A stretch of 22,882 nt of DNA, taken from the IMG/VR virus record IMGVR_UViG_3300021197_000641, positions 1-22,882 of that record, one strand, 5' to 3'. The first letter of the stretch is position 1; each line of letters starts with the position of its first letter. The notes under the pieces were generated by a model. That model was not told the DNA's origin. It made no database searches and worked only from the letters and a program-made list of their open reading frames with translations. Made by a program: the position numbers and the translations under genes. Shown one piece after another: positions 9,335 through 16,298 of this stretch. The stretch comes from a virus.

Positions 9335-12166
9335 ATGGGATTATTCGATCCAAAAGTAGATGCGAATGTCACCCCAACACAACAGGTATCTGCAGGTCCA
9401 AGCGGCTTGCAGGTACTTGGTGGTCTTGTTGGTGGTGCTATCGACGCATACGGTGCTGGCATGAGGGTAGCGGCAGGCTCTGCACCCACATCAGCAGAAC
9501 GTAGATCAGCAGCAGAGGACGCACAGCTTTTGGGTCTGTCCGACAGTTTGCTCAAAGTTGAAGCATTGCGCCGCGATGGACGTACAGCTGAGGCCGATCG
9601 TGCAGAGCAAGTGGTACTAGCCAACGCAGCACGTGATGGCTTGGACTTGAGCTCAGGTCAAACCAAGGCACTCTTCCGTGCAACTACAGGCCGTGACCCA
9701 GAACACATGGGTATGTCGCAAGAGGAAGTCGTAACTGAGAACCTCATGAAGACACCTGAGTTCCAGAACAACTACATCGCTTCGTATGCTTCTGGCACAG
9801 ACATGACCCCTGAGGAGCGTGGTAACTTTGCGATAGCACAGATTGCCCGTCAGCAAGGCCACAACCTAATGATCCAGAACGAGAAGATCGCGTGGCATGA
9901 GGGACGCGCTGAGGCATTCGATGGTGCAATTGCTGCATTCCAGAATACGAACCTTGGCACACTCTCACTGGCAGCAGCTGAGGGTAAGACTATCCCACTC
10001 AGTATGATCGACCAGACACAAGCTGGCTGGGAAGCCACAAAGTCACAGCTTGTAGCTCTGCGCCCGACTGGTTTGTCAGATGCAGACTGGAAGCCTACAC
10101 AGGACAAGATCGATCGTGTAGACCAGACGTTCACATTCCTTCGCAGCATCAACACTGGTGAAGCTATCGACGGACGTATCGCACAGGCCGCATCAGCAGC
10201 TATCGCACAGATGGATGTGAGTGTGGTTAAGAAGCAAGCGCTCACCAAGCTAGTTAAAGACCCCAACGCATTCTTGCAGTTCGGTGTTATCCAGCCTAGC
10301 GAGATGAAGGACATGCTCGAGGCCGCAGCTGTCACACCTTTTGACAGCGGTGAGTTCGGCCTAATGTCTGACCCTAATGTCAGCACTGGTAAAAACGCAG
10401 ACGGTACACCTAAGCTGTTCCCTGACAGTGTCATGAAGGACATCGAAGGTATGGACCCAGCTGAGCTACTCAAGCAGGCTGGTAACATCACCAAGTCCAT
10501 GCACATGGGTGGCACAGCTGACATCGTACAGGATGCAGACAAGCGTGATGGTGTAGTATCCACACTAAGCAAAGCCTTCGCGGCTATGACCACAATCTCC
10601 AAGGACAACAAAGAGTTTGTCTCTGGCAACAAGGTTAACGAAGTGTTCGATGGTACAATCCTTGCGGCTATCGGTGAGGTAGCTAAGGTTAGCCCATCAC
10701 AGGCACGTACGCTTTACCGTCAAGGTGAAGAAGCACTCAACCAGCAAGATGCAGTAGCTACAGCAGCTTTGTCCAACCAGATGCAAGGCGCACAAGGCTT
10801 TGACTTCGTGGACGGCAAGGTTGTTATCGGTGAGCAAGCCCTGACAGACGCAGGTATCTCCGGTTTGTACCGTGAGGGTATCACAGGTGCAGCTGACCAG
10901 TACTATGGTGGCAGCATCAACGACATGATCCTCGACAAGGGCCGTCGTATCCCTTACTCGGACAAAGAGTACACTCAGACACGCCTCTTGATGGGCCCTG
11001 ATGGTACCGCACTGTTCCGTGGTTTGGTGAACAGCGCTGAGAGCCTCAACACTATGGCTACTACAGTACAAGCTATTCGTAACAAGCGTAATGAGTTCCG
11101 TACAGGTGCAGATGCACTCATGCCTGAACCACAGAAAGTATCTGAGGACACACAGGCACTGATCGCAGGTCAGACACTGGGTGGCATTGACGCCACAACA
11201 GTACGTGGTTTCGATAAGGTCGCAGATGACGTACCATTCTTGAACGAAGTGGGTGCAGTGAGTAACCGCTTGGGTGTTAGCCCAACAGACTTGCTTGCAG
11301 CTATGTCCTTCGAGACTGTCGGCACCTTCAACCCTAGCATCAAGAACCCTAACGGCTCAGCTACTGGCCTCATCCAGTTCATCGAGAGCACGGCTAGAGG
11401 TCTTGGTACTAGCACTAGGGAACTTGCTGGTATGTCACGTGTTGAGCAGATGGCTTACGTTGAGCAGTACCTCAAGCCGTTCAAGGGCCGCATGAAGAAC
11501 CTAGGTGACCTCTACATGGCAATCCACTGGCCTGCTGGTGTAGGCAAAAGTGATGACTATGTGATGTACAAAGCTGGCTCGAGAGAGTACAACGGTAACA
11601 AGAACCTTGACATCAATGGTGATGGTACAGTTACACGTGGTGAGACCCTGACGCGCCTCAAAAGCGTATTCAAGGGTGGCCCAGCTATCTCAGTGTCTAG
11701 TCTTGAGGCCCTCAGCGCTGGAGCAGGGCCTGATGTTCAGTCAACCGCACCAGTACAGATTGCTACGCCTTCAGGTGTGACCTTTGAGGATGGAGTTCAG
11801 ATCGCAGCCTCGGGTGCAAACGCTTCACGTATTGGTCGCGCTCAGGAACTAGAGGCTTTCGACAACGAGCTGCTGGATCGTGAGCCTTCACGACTAGAAG
11901 AGCCGTCGCAGAAAGACGAAGTGGGTAAGACTTTGGCAGCACAGCAAGATGCCGCAGCTATCGCTAAGATGGTGAGCACATTGCACGGACGCAATTCTGT
12001 CGAAGGTAAGACTGCACAAGAACTCATGCAGGCTATAGCAGACGAAGGTGTTACTAGCAAGAATGCTAACGCAGTGCGTAAGCTAATCAGAAGCACACGT
12101 TCGTTGCCACGTACACCAGCCCGTCAAGAGCTCTTGGCAGACCTGTACGAAATGGTCAATCCGTAA
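9335..12166 (+). CDS. Internal virion protein with lysozyme-like domain
   Basis: The 943-residue protein has AGGAG 7 bases before its start. Residues 1-640 are mainly helical with no recognised enzyme. Residues about 640-785 form a lysozyme-like/transglycosylase domain: AMSFETVGTFNPSIKN places the presumed catalytic glutamate at E660, followed by SATGLIQFIESTA, the usual second motif of the fold. A 12-residue EF-hand-type loop (DINGDGTVTRGE, 759-770) follows within the same region. The C-terminal part is charged and helical. Such virion lysozymes open a local hole in peptidoglycan at DNA entry. In T7 this activity sits in gp16, so here it may have moved to the second large core protein. Confidence 0.82.
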   Translation: MGLFDPKVDANVTPTQQVSAGPSGLQVLGGLVGGAIDAYGAGMRVAAGSAPTSAERRSAAEDAQLLGLSDSLLKVEALRRDGRTAEADRAEQVVLANAARDGLDLSSGQTKALFRATTGRDPEHMGMSQEEVVTENLMKTPEFQNNYIASYASGTDMTPEERGNFAIAQIARQQGHNLMIQNEKIAWHEGRAEAFDGAIAAFQNTNLGTLSLAAAEGKTIPLSMIDQTQAGWEATKSQLVALRPTGLSDADWKPTQDKIDRVDQTFTFLRSINTGEAIDGRIAQAASAAIAQMDVSVVKKQALTKLVKDPNAFLQFGVIQPSEMKDMLEAAAVTPFDSGEFGLMSDPNVSTGKNADGTPKLFPDSVMKDIEGMDPAELLKQAGNITKSMHMGGTADIVQDADKRDGVVSTLSKAFAAMTTISKDNKEFVSGNKVNEVFDGTILAAIGEVAKVSPSQARTLYRQGEEALNQQDAVATAALSNQMQGAQGFDFVDGKVVIGEQALTDAGISGLYREGITGAADQYYGGSINDMILDKGRRIPYSDKEYTQTRLLMGPDGTALFRGLVNSAESLNTMATTVQAIRNKRNEFRTGADALMPEPQKVSEDTQALIAGQTLGGIDATTVRGFDKVADDVPFLNEVGAVSNRLGVSPTDLLAAMSFETVGTFNPSIKNPNGSATGLIQFIESTARGLGTSTRELAGMSRVEQMAYVEQYLKPFKGRMKNLGDLYMAIHWPAGVGKSDDYVMYKAGSREYNGNKNLDINGDGTVTRGETLTRLKSVFKGGPAISVSSLEALSAGAGPDVQSTAPVQIATPSGVTFEDGVQIAASGANASRIGRAQELEAFDNELLDREPSRLEEPSQKDEVGKTLAAQQDAAAIAKMVSTLHGRNSVEGKTAQELMQAIADEGVTSKNANAVRKLIRSTRSLPRTPARQELLADLYEMVNP

Positions 12167-12203
12167 ACTCTAACAAGTCAAGCGTACAGGGAGGGAAACT
12201 ACA

Positions 12204-12587
12204 ATGTACAAACTCAGCAAACGTAGTCTTAACAATCTAAAAGGCGTACACCCAGATTTGGTGGGTGTCGTAAAGAGGGCTATAAAGACCACTGAGGTTG
12301 ACTTCGCTGTGATTGAGGGGGTTCGCTCCCTTGATCGTCAGCATCAACTATACAACGAGGGTGCCTCAAAGACACTCAACAGCCGCCACCTTACAGGCCA
12401 CGCAGTTGACCTGATGGCATGGGTCGATGGCACTGGTTCTTGGAACTGGGACTACTACCACATGATTGCTAAGGCAATGAAAGAAGCGGCAGCAGAGCAA
12501 GGGGTTCACTTGGTCTGGGGTGGTGACTGGAAGAGCTTTCCAGATGGACCACACTTCCAGTTAGACTGGGAGGCATATCCGAAATGA
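12204..12587 (+). CDS. Endolysin, M15-family peptidase
   Basis: The 127-residue enzyme is predicted to cut peptide cross-links of peptidoglycan at the end of infection. It shows the M15 (VanY/L-Ala-D-Glu peptidase) signature: S60-R-H62-L-T-G-H-A-V-D69 supplies two zinc ligands (H62, D69) and D114-G-P-H117 supplies the catalytic acid and third ligand, the arrangement of the T5 endolysin. GGDW (106-109) is also typical. There is no signal peptide, so release needs a holin. A GGAGGG ribosome site precedes it, and its stop overlaps the next start (ATGA), opening the lysis cassette. Confidence 0.9.
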   Translation: MYKLSKRSLNNLKGVHPDLVGVVKRAIKTTEVDFAVIEGVRSLDRQHQLYNEGASKTLNSRHLTGHAVDLMAWVDGTGSWNWDYYHMIAKAMKEAAAEQGVHLVWGGDWKSFPDGPHFQLDWEAYPK

Positions 12588-12838
12588 GTGATGCGTCTGA
12601 CCTTAGGTTAGCTAGGGTAGAGAAAGAAGTATCGGAACTCTATGACACAATAGAAAACCTCAAGACAACAGTGGCGCAGTTGAATATAACGATTGCGCTG
12701 CTACAACAAACAATCCAATCACTCAAGTCAGAAGCTGACAGCAGGACAGCGTTTAATCAACGTGTCTCCTTCTTCTTCATCGGGGGTGTGGTATCCGCAG
12801 TTCTCACCTTTGTAATCAAAGGGGGCCTTGTGATATGA
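12584..12838 (+). CDS. Coiled-coil protein with C-terminal membrane segment (XhlA-like)
   Basis: The 84-residue protein has an N-terminal coiled coil (about residues 8-52, regular hydrophobic spacing through LARVEKEVSELYDTIENL) followed by one transmembrane segment at about 61-78. This layout matches the haemolysin XhlA-like accessory lysis proteins often encoded beside endolysins. It overlaps the endolysin stop and the next start by ATGA junctions. It probably helps holin function or links the lysis complex to the membrane. Function is inferred from layout and neighbours. Confidence 0.7.
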   Translation: MSDASDLRLARVEKEVSELYDTIENLKTTVAQLNITIALLQQTIQSLKSEADSRTAFNQRVSFFFIGGVVSAVLTFVIKGGLVI

Positions 12839-12996
12839 CACGTATCTTTTTGAAGAACCTGCCTATGCTCATTTCTGGGGTGTTACTGGGGATAGCCACA
12901 ACATGGTGGTTACTTTGGGGCTACGGTGAGATTTCCTCCATCGACAGCCTAACACTTTTTATTGAGAAATCAGGAGAACAACAATGTCAGGAATAA
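12835..12996 (+). CDS. Small single-span membrane protein
   Basis: This 53-residue ORF starts with an ATGA overlap of the previous stop codon and ends inside the next gene, whose start lies 13 bases upstream of this stop. It has basic residues at the N-terminus (MTRIFLKNL) and one hydrophobic segment at about 10-29 containing GIATTWWLLWGY, then a polar C-terminus. It may be a small holin, antiholin or lysis accessory protein. It is easily missed because of its length, but the overlaps on both sides support it. Confidence 0.65.
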   Translation: MTRIFLKNLPMLISGVLLGIATTWWLLWGYGEISSIDSLTLFIEKSGEQQCQE

Positions 12997-13268
12997 CCAT
13001 AGACTTCGTCACGCTCGCTTGGGCTTTGTTACTGCTAGTACCACTAGTGCACTACGCCACAGAGGGCAGGAGCGTCATTGGTTTGACCATGGCATTATCG
13101 GTAGGGCTGTACTTAATTGCACAGTCCGGATGGACCAGTTCGTACCTTGCGGGGAGCGAGTGGGGGCGCGTCTTTAGCAACTACATCTGGTTCGTCTTTA
13201 ACTCCTCTGTGCTGCTGTCTTACACACTAGCACTGTACAAGTACGGGGGTAAACATGACGAAGAGTAA
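12984..13268 (+). CDS. Three-span membrane protein, candidate holin
   Basis: The 94-residue protein is preceded by AGGAGAA. Hydrophobic segments lie at about 6-24, 31-47 and 66-86, with a charged C-terminus (KYGGKHDEE). Three spans, small size, a charged tail and a location just after the endolysin fit a class I-type holin, which would let the endolysin cross the inner membrane. The two neighbouring membrane proteins are alternatives for that role, so this is the best candidate rather than a firm call. Confidence 0.65.
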   Translation: MSGITIDFVTLAWALLLLVPLVHYATEGRSVIGLTMALSVGLYLIAQSGWTSSYLAGSEWGRVFSNYIWFVFNSSVLLSYTLALYKYGGKHDEE

Positions 13269-13491
13269 GACCTTCAAGCGTGAAGTTGGGGTAGGCCTAA
13301 TGCTGGGCTTTTGTTACGTGGTGTACACAGGTGACCACGAGATGGTGAAAGTACTGGTGTGGCCTGTCTTCAGCTTTGCTGCTTTAGCATTTGGGATGGA
13401 TTGGTATGGGAAAGTTGGTAGTAGTCCTCGTGACACTAGTGGTGCTGACGGGTTGCAGCGGGTTAAACCCTCTGACGGCTCTTGGCGGTAA
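13255..13491 (+). CDS. Two-span membrane protein of the lysis cassette
   Basis: The 78-residue protein starts 14 bases before the end of the previous gene. Two hydrophobic stretches (about 10-24 and 30-48) are joined by a short loop YTGDHEM; the tail after residue 52 is hydrophilic. Small proteins with this K-R-E-V-G-hydrophobic then V-L-V-W-P-V-F pattern are seen near lysis genes of marine phages. The hydrophilic tail is encoded by DNA that also encodes the start of the spanin-like gene in another frame (86 bases shared). A holin or antiholin role is possible. Confidence 0.65.
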   Translation: MTKSKTFKREVGVGLMLGFCYVVYTGDHEMVKVLVWPVFSFAALAFGMDWYGKVGSSPRDTSGADGLQRVKPSDGSWR

Positions 13492-13798
13492 ACCAGTAGG
13501 CGTCAACGCCCAGATCGGGAAGGAAAACGAACAAGTCATAGGCGTCAAGACTGAGGCGACCTATGGGAATAACAGCTATGTGGCTCCAGTCAGTACATCA
13601 GTGCGACCAGTGTCACGTCCTTCAAGTGTAAACCAAGTCCAAGCACAAGAGAATAATGTAAAGGCTGATACAGTCGAAAACATTACAGTACATGAAGTAC
13701 CCCCTTGGATCGTACTAGTTGCGCTCCTTGGGTGGCTACTGCCTACACCTTCACAGATCGGTAGGAGCTTCATTAACTTGTTCAAATGGAGGAAATAA
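13406..13798 (+). CDS. Probable unimolecular spanin (lipoprotein with C-terminal span)
   Basis: The 130-residue protein has a lipoprotein signal with lipobox L14-T-G-C17, a hydrophilic Ser/Val/Asn-rich middle, and a transmembrane segment near the C-terminus (about 99-113, in HEVPPWIVLVALLGWLLP) followed by a basic end. An outer-membrane lipid anchor plus an inner-membrane anchor in one chain is the layout of u-spanins such as T1 gp11, which fuse inner and outer membranes in the last step of lysis. I chose ATG 13406 over the in-frame TTG at 13391 because it sits 5 bases after GGATGGA and gives a normal signal sequence. Confidence 0.72.
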   Translation: MGKLVVVLVTLVVLTGCSGLNPLTALGGKPVGVNAQIGKENEQVIGVKTEATYGNNSYVAPVSTSVRPVSRPSSVNQVQAQENNVKADTVENITVHEVPPWIVLVALLGWLLPTPSQIGRSFINLFKWRK

Positions 13799-13926
13799 TG
13801 AACTTTATTGAGGGGCTCGTAGGGGTCTCGGTGGTTCTTGTGGTGGTAGTGGCTGTTGTATTTCTCTGGGATACAGTCACTCACGTCTACACACAGGACC
13901 ACATTGAAACATTCGAAGGGGAATGA
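13798..13926 (+). CDS. Small single-span membrane protein
   Basis: This 42-residue ORF has a TAATG overlap with the spanin-like gene and a strong GGAGGA site at 13788-13793, 4 bases before ATG. Residues about 6-24 form a Val-rich transmembrane helix (VGVSVVLVVVVAVVFLW) followed by an acidic C-terminal tail. It closes the series of membrane genes. Function is unknown; it may be a lysis regulator or a membrane protein of the following exported-protein group. Confidence 0.62.
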   Translation: MNFIEGLVGVSVVLVVVVAVVFLWDTVTHVYTQDHIETFEGE

Positions 13927-13927
13927 C

Positions 13928-14413
13928 ATGAAGAAACTATTAGCCGCAACGGCAATCATGGGCTTTGGAGCTACAGCAGTAGCTGCTAACATTGCAGGTC
14001 CAGATATGTCGTTGACACTTAATGCCACCAACCTAGCTATGTCGTGTTCATTCACGGGGCCACTATCAGGCTCTATGACCTACGACGAAGCTAATCAACA
14101 GTTTGTGAGTATCGCTAGCCCAGCAACGATGGACATAACCTATCGTTCACTAGGGTCTATCCTCATCACTAACGACAGTGTGTTCGACGGTAACTCAGGC
14201 GCTATCACTGCGATTGACTTCACTGGTTCTACATTTGGAGCTACAGCAATCACAGATAATGGTAACCTGACAGGTACGTTCACACTGGTAGCTGACGGGG
14301 CGTTGACTATTGACACGCTGACGATTGACCCAGCTACCGTGGATGTGGCTACATCACAGATTGCAGACGAAGGTAGTTATCCTATTGCCTTCACTGTGAC
14401 ATGCCTTGAGTGA
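13928..14413 (+). CDS. Exported beta-rich protein, unknown function
   Basis: ATG 13928 gives 161 residues with a clear Sec signal peptide (MKKLLAATAIMGFGATAVAA, cleavage near 19-20); an upstream non-ATG start at 13856 would bury it. The mature part is almost wholly Thr/Ser/Gly/Ala/Asp with alternating hydrophobic residues, as in a beta-sandwich, and has exactly two cysteines, C40 and C159, which could tie the first and last strands together. This resembles pilin or adhesin subunits more than any phage family I know, but I do not recognise it. It starts the final late gene group, and its stop overlaps the next start (TGATG). Confidence 0.75.
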   Translation: MKKLLAATAIMGFGATAVAANIAGPDMSLTLNATNLAMSCSFTGPLSGSMTYDEANQQFVSIASPATMDITYRSLGSILITNDSVFDGNSGAITAIDFTGSTFGATAITDNGNLTGTFTLVADGALTIDTLTIDPATVDVATSQIADEGSYPIAFTVTCLE

Positions 14414-14790
14414 TGCTTAGGTTTATAACAATGGTTGCACTGCTGGCTTACGCTGGTGGTGCAGCCGCACACCAATCGTCCACAAGAGACCTCGAGAGTA
14501 GCGTGTCCGTATTCGGAGAGAGCAACATATGGCTCAAGAACCTGTACGATGCCCCTGTTACATACGAGGTAGAAGTACTAGACAAGGACACAATGAGGCC
14601 CACTAAGTCACAGTGGCGGTCCTCTCTTATTAACAACGAGGTGACACTAGCCACAGAAGAAGTTGTGGATATTAAAGTTACCGTGAGAGATAAAGGTAAA
14701 TACTATGTCTGCACTAAAGTTAAACGTGAGCAGTCTGGCGGGAACGTGCAGCTTAGCAGCCGTGTGTGCCTTCGTCTCTGGCACCGCTAA
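14413..14790 (+). CDS. Exported single-domain Ig-like protein, unknown
   Basis: ATG 14413 overlaps the previous stop (TGATG) and is preferred to GTG 14410. The 125-residue product has a signal peptide (cleavage near 19-20, after GGAAA). The mature part is about 105 residues of beta-strand pattern, with IWLKNLYDAPVTYEVEVLD around 39-57 and C100 and C119 near the end. The N-L-Y-D-A-P-V-T-Y-E-V-E-V run is reminiscent of the first Ig-like domain of periplasmic fimbrial chaperones, but the second domain is missing. It may partner the preceding exported protein. That pairing is a hypothesis. Confidence 0.7.
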   Translation: MLRFITMVALLAYAGGAAAHQSSTRDLESSVSVFGESNIWLKNLYDAPVTYEVEVLDKDTMRPTKSQWRSSLINNEVTLATEEVVDIKVTVRDKGKYYVCTKVKREQSGGNVQLSSRVCLRLWHR

Positions 14791-15100
14791 CGCCGATAGC
14801 TTTACCACACGCTACAATCAGTCTACCTGCCAGTACACGGTAGACAACGACGATGGTAGAAGCGTAGAGTTCTTTGGTGAACTGGACACAAAGACCGACG
14901 AGGCTACTATAGGCTTCAAGTACGTCATTGAGTTTCAGAAACCAAGGTCTATTTACAATAGGTGTGGTGACAATCAAAGATTAGCCATAAGGCAAATGCA
15001 GCTGGACATTCAAAAGAAAGAGCTAGAGCTAGAGTTACTCCGGCGTAGGGCAGAGGAAGCCCATCAGCCACAGGGCTCACGGGACGAACACGACTGGTAG
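14705..15100 (+). CDS. Exported protein with C-terminal helix, unknown
   Basis: The 131-residue ORF begins 86 bases inside the previous gene. It has a plausible signal peptide (hydrophobic core SLAAVCAFV, cleavage after SGTANA, residue 30). A small domain follows with two cysteines (C42, C87) and a Y-x-V-x-N-D-D-G pattern. Then comes a charged helix, about residues 89-119, with IQKKELELELLRRRAEEA typical of a coiled coil. The long overlap with another real-looking gene lowers certainty slightly, but signal peptide, cysteine pair and helix would be hard to get from a shadow frame. It is the last gene before the terminator. Confidence 0.65.
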   Translation: MSALKLNVSSLAGTCSLAAVCAFVSGTANADSFTTRYNQSTCQYTVDNDDGRSVEFFGELDTKTDEATIGFKYVIEFQKPRSIYNRCGDNQRLAIRQMQLDIQKKELELELLRRRAEEAHQPQGSRDEHDW

Positions 15101-15130
15101 GACCGGATCGGACCTAATAGTTTAAAAACA

Positions 15131-15182
15131 AAAAAAAGCCCCAGAGCTCCAAGGATTTCTCCAAGGAACTCTGGGGCTTTTT
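15131..15182. terminator. Bidirectional intrinsic terminator between convergent operons
   Basis: A perfect 9-bp stem, GCCCCAGAG (15138-15146) with CTCTGGGGC (15169-15177), is flanked by seven A on the left and five T on the right, so it works as a Rho-independent terminator on both strands. It lies 30 bases after the last + gene and 4 bases beyond the last - gene. The 22-base loop holds two copies of CTCCAAGG four bases apart. Confidence 0.92.
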
Positions 15183-15186
15183 GCGT

Positions 15187-15588
15187 TTAAACGGCACCTT
15201 TCATGCAGACCATGAATGCCTCGGCACCTAGGTCGCTAGGTCCTACATCTTTCTTCACTACGTAGATAGCGTAGATAACTACACGGGCCTGCTCTGTGGT
15301 CCAGTTGTCTGTACTCATCAGGTACTCATAGATTACATCAGCACGTATGCCTTGGTCCCTGAGTGTGGCTAGGGCCATGGTTGCGTTAGCTACGCCCTCG
15401 CAGTGGTCAGCTGCTGTCTCCGCTGCTACAGCCTTGAGGCTGATGACGGTCACCAGTATGAACGTGGCAAGTGTGAGGAGCATTGTCTTAAATATAGTTG
15501 CAGGTTTCATCTTATAGTCCTTCCTTTTCCAGTATTCCCCTGCAGGTTTAAGTTTTCCGCAGGTGGTGCAGGTGTGGTGCTCCATCAT
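15187..15588 (-). CDS. Exported protein with possible zinc-finger N-terminal extension
   Basis: The frame has two credible starts. ATG 15588 overlaps the phoH stop as ATGA and gives 133 residues beginning MMEHHTCTTCGKLKPAGEYW, a short C-x2-C zinc-knuckle-like segment. ATG 15510 has a strong AAGGAAGGA site and gives 107 residues with an ordinary Sec signal peptide (hydrophobic core LLTLATFILVTVI). The common mature part has two cysteines (C63 and C128 in the long numbering) in a C-x-G-V-A-N ... M-V-C-M-K-G frame, like small periplasmic helical proteins. The short form is probably the main product; both may be made. Function is unknown. Confidence 0.7.
   Translation of the reverse strand: MMEHHTCTTCGKLKPAGEYWKRKDYKMKPATIFKTMLLTLATFILVTVISLKAVAAETAADHCEGVANATMALATLRDQGIRADVIYEYLMSTDNWTTEQARVVIYAIYVVKKDVGPSDLGAEAFMVCMKGAV
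15518..15526 (-). promoter_or_regulatory. Internal ribosome binding site for the exported short form
   Basis: On the - strand AAGGAAGGA ends about 7-8 bases before ATG 15510. It is better than the site before the upstream in-frame ATG 15588, and it decides the start of the form with an N-terminal signal peptide. Confidence 0.65.
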
Positions 15589-16298
15589 AGGCCCTCAGCA
15601 TCGAATGCTACGATCCATTGTTTACAGATGTCTGAGCGGATGATATCATCAGTGGTGAACTCGATGACCTTAGCATCCATGTTGTACTTCTTCGCCAAGT
15701 GGATGGCCTTCGACAGTCCAGACGTCTCGTTAATGTCCGACTGCTTAACGTCTCCGTTGAGTACGAGCGTACAGTTCTCACCCACCCGTGTCACTACCAT
15801 CTTCATCTCTGCGACTGTCATATTCTGAGCCTCATCCATGATGATGTACGCATTGTCGAAAGATCGACCACGCATAAGAGCCATAGGTGCTACCTCGATG
15901 TTTCCATTCTTGATAGCTGTCTCAACTGTGCCTTTCCCTAGGTGCTGCGTGAGGACGTCTAACACAGGCATAGCCCACGGTAGCGTCTTATCCTCTAGTC
16001 CACCCTTCAGGTAACCTAGATCACGTCCTACAGCCACGTGTGGGCGCGTGATGATGATCTTGTCGATCTCCTTAGAGGTGTACTTGTTGGCTGCGTGTGA
16101 GGCTACCACATACGTCTTACCTGTACCAGCAGGACCTACGCTAATAACCTGAGCACTCTCTTGCAGGGCCTTGATGTACTCGCCTTGCATCTCAGTCTTT
16201 GGCACTAGGGTAGCTAACTGCTTACCAGATGCTCCTTTGTAGTTTGTTTTCCGCTTGCTTGTCATTTTCACAACAGGGCTTGAACTCTGACTACTCAT
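15585..16298 (-). CDS. phoH: PhoH-like ATPase
   Basis: The 237-residue P-loop ATPase has Walker A G55-PAGTGK-T62 and Walker B at 152-159 (IIMDEAQN). TRPHVAVGRDLGYLKGG, LMRGRSFDNAYIIMDEAQ and NGDVKQSD are the family signatures of PhoH. PhoH genes are very common in marine phages and were first noted in roseophage SIO1. In bacteria the family is linked to phosphate starvation and RNA metabolism; its role in phages is unsettled. AAGGAG precedes the start, and ATGA overlaps join it to thyX before and the exported-protein gene after. Confidence 0.95.
   Translation of the reverse strand: MSSQSSSPVVKMTSKRKTNYKGASGKQLATLVPKTEMQGEYIKALQESAQVISVGPAGTGKTYVVASHAANKYTSKEIDKIIITRPHVAVGRDLGYLKGGLEDKTLPWAMPVLDVLTQHLGKGTVETAIKNGNIEVAPMALMRGRSFDNAYIIMDEAQNMTVAEMKMVVTRVGENCTLVLNGDVKQSDINETSGLSKAIHLAKKYNMDAKVIEFTTDDIIRSDICKQWIVAFDAEGL

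Noticed and set aside
9850-10632. 260-codon minus-strand open frame
   Set aside because: Antisense to the 943-aa internal virion gene, with a Ser/Ala/Cys-rich product lacking any domain or good start.
13856-14413. Longer version of the first exported protein with 24 extra residues
   Set aside because: It uses a non-ATG start inside the previous gene and would bury a clear signal peptide; ATG 13928 directly follows the previous stop.
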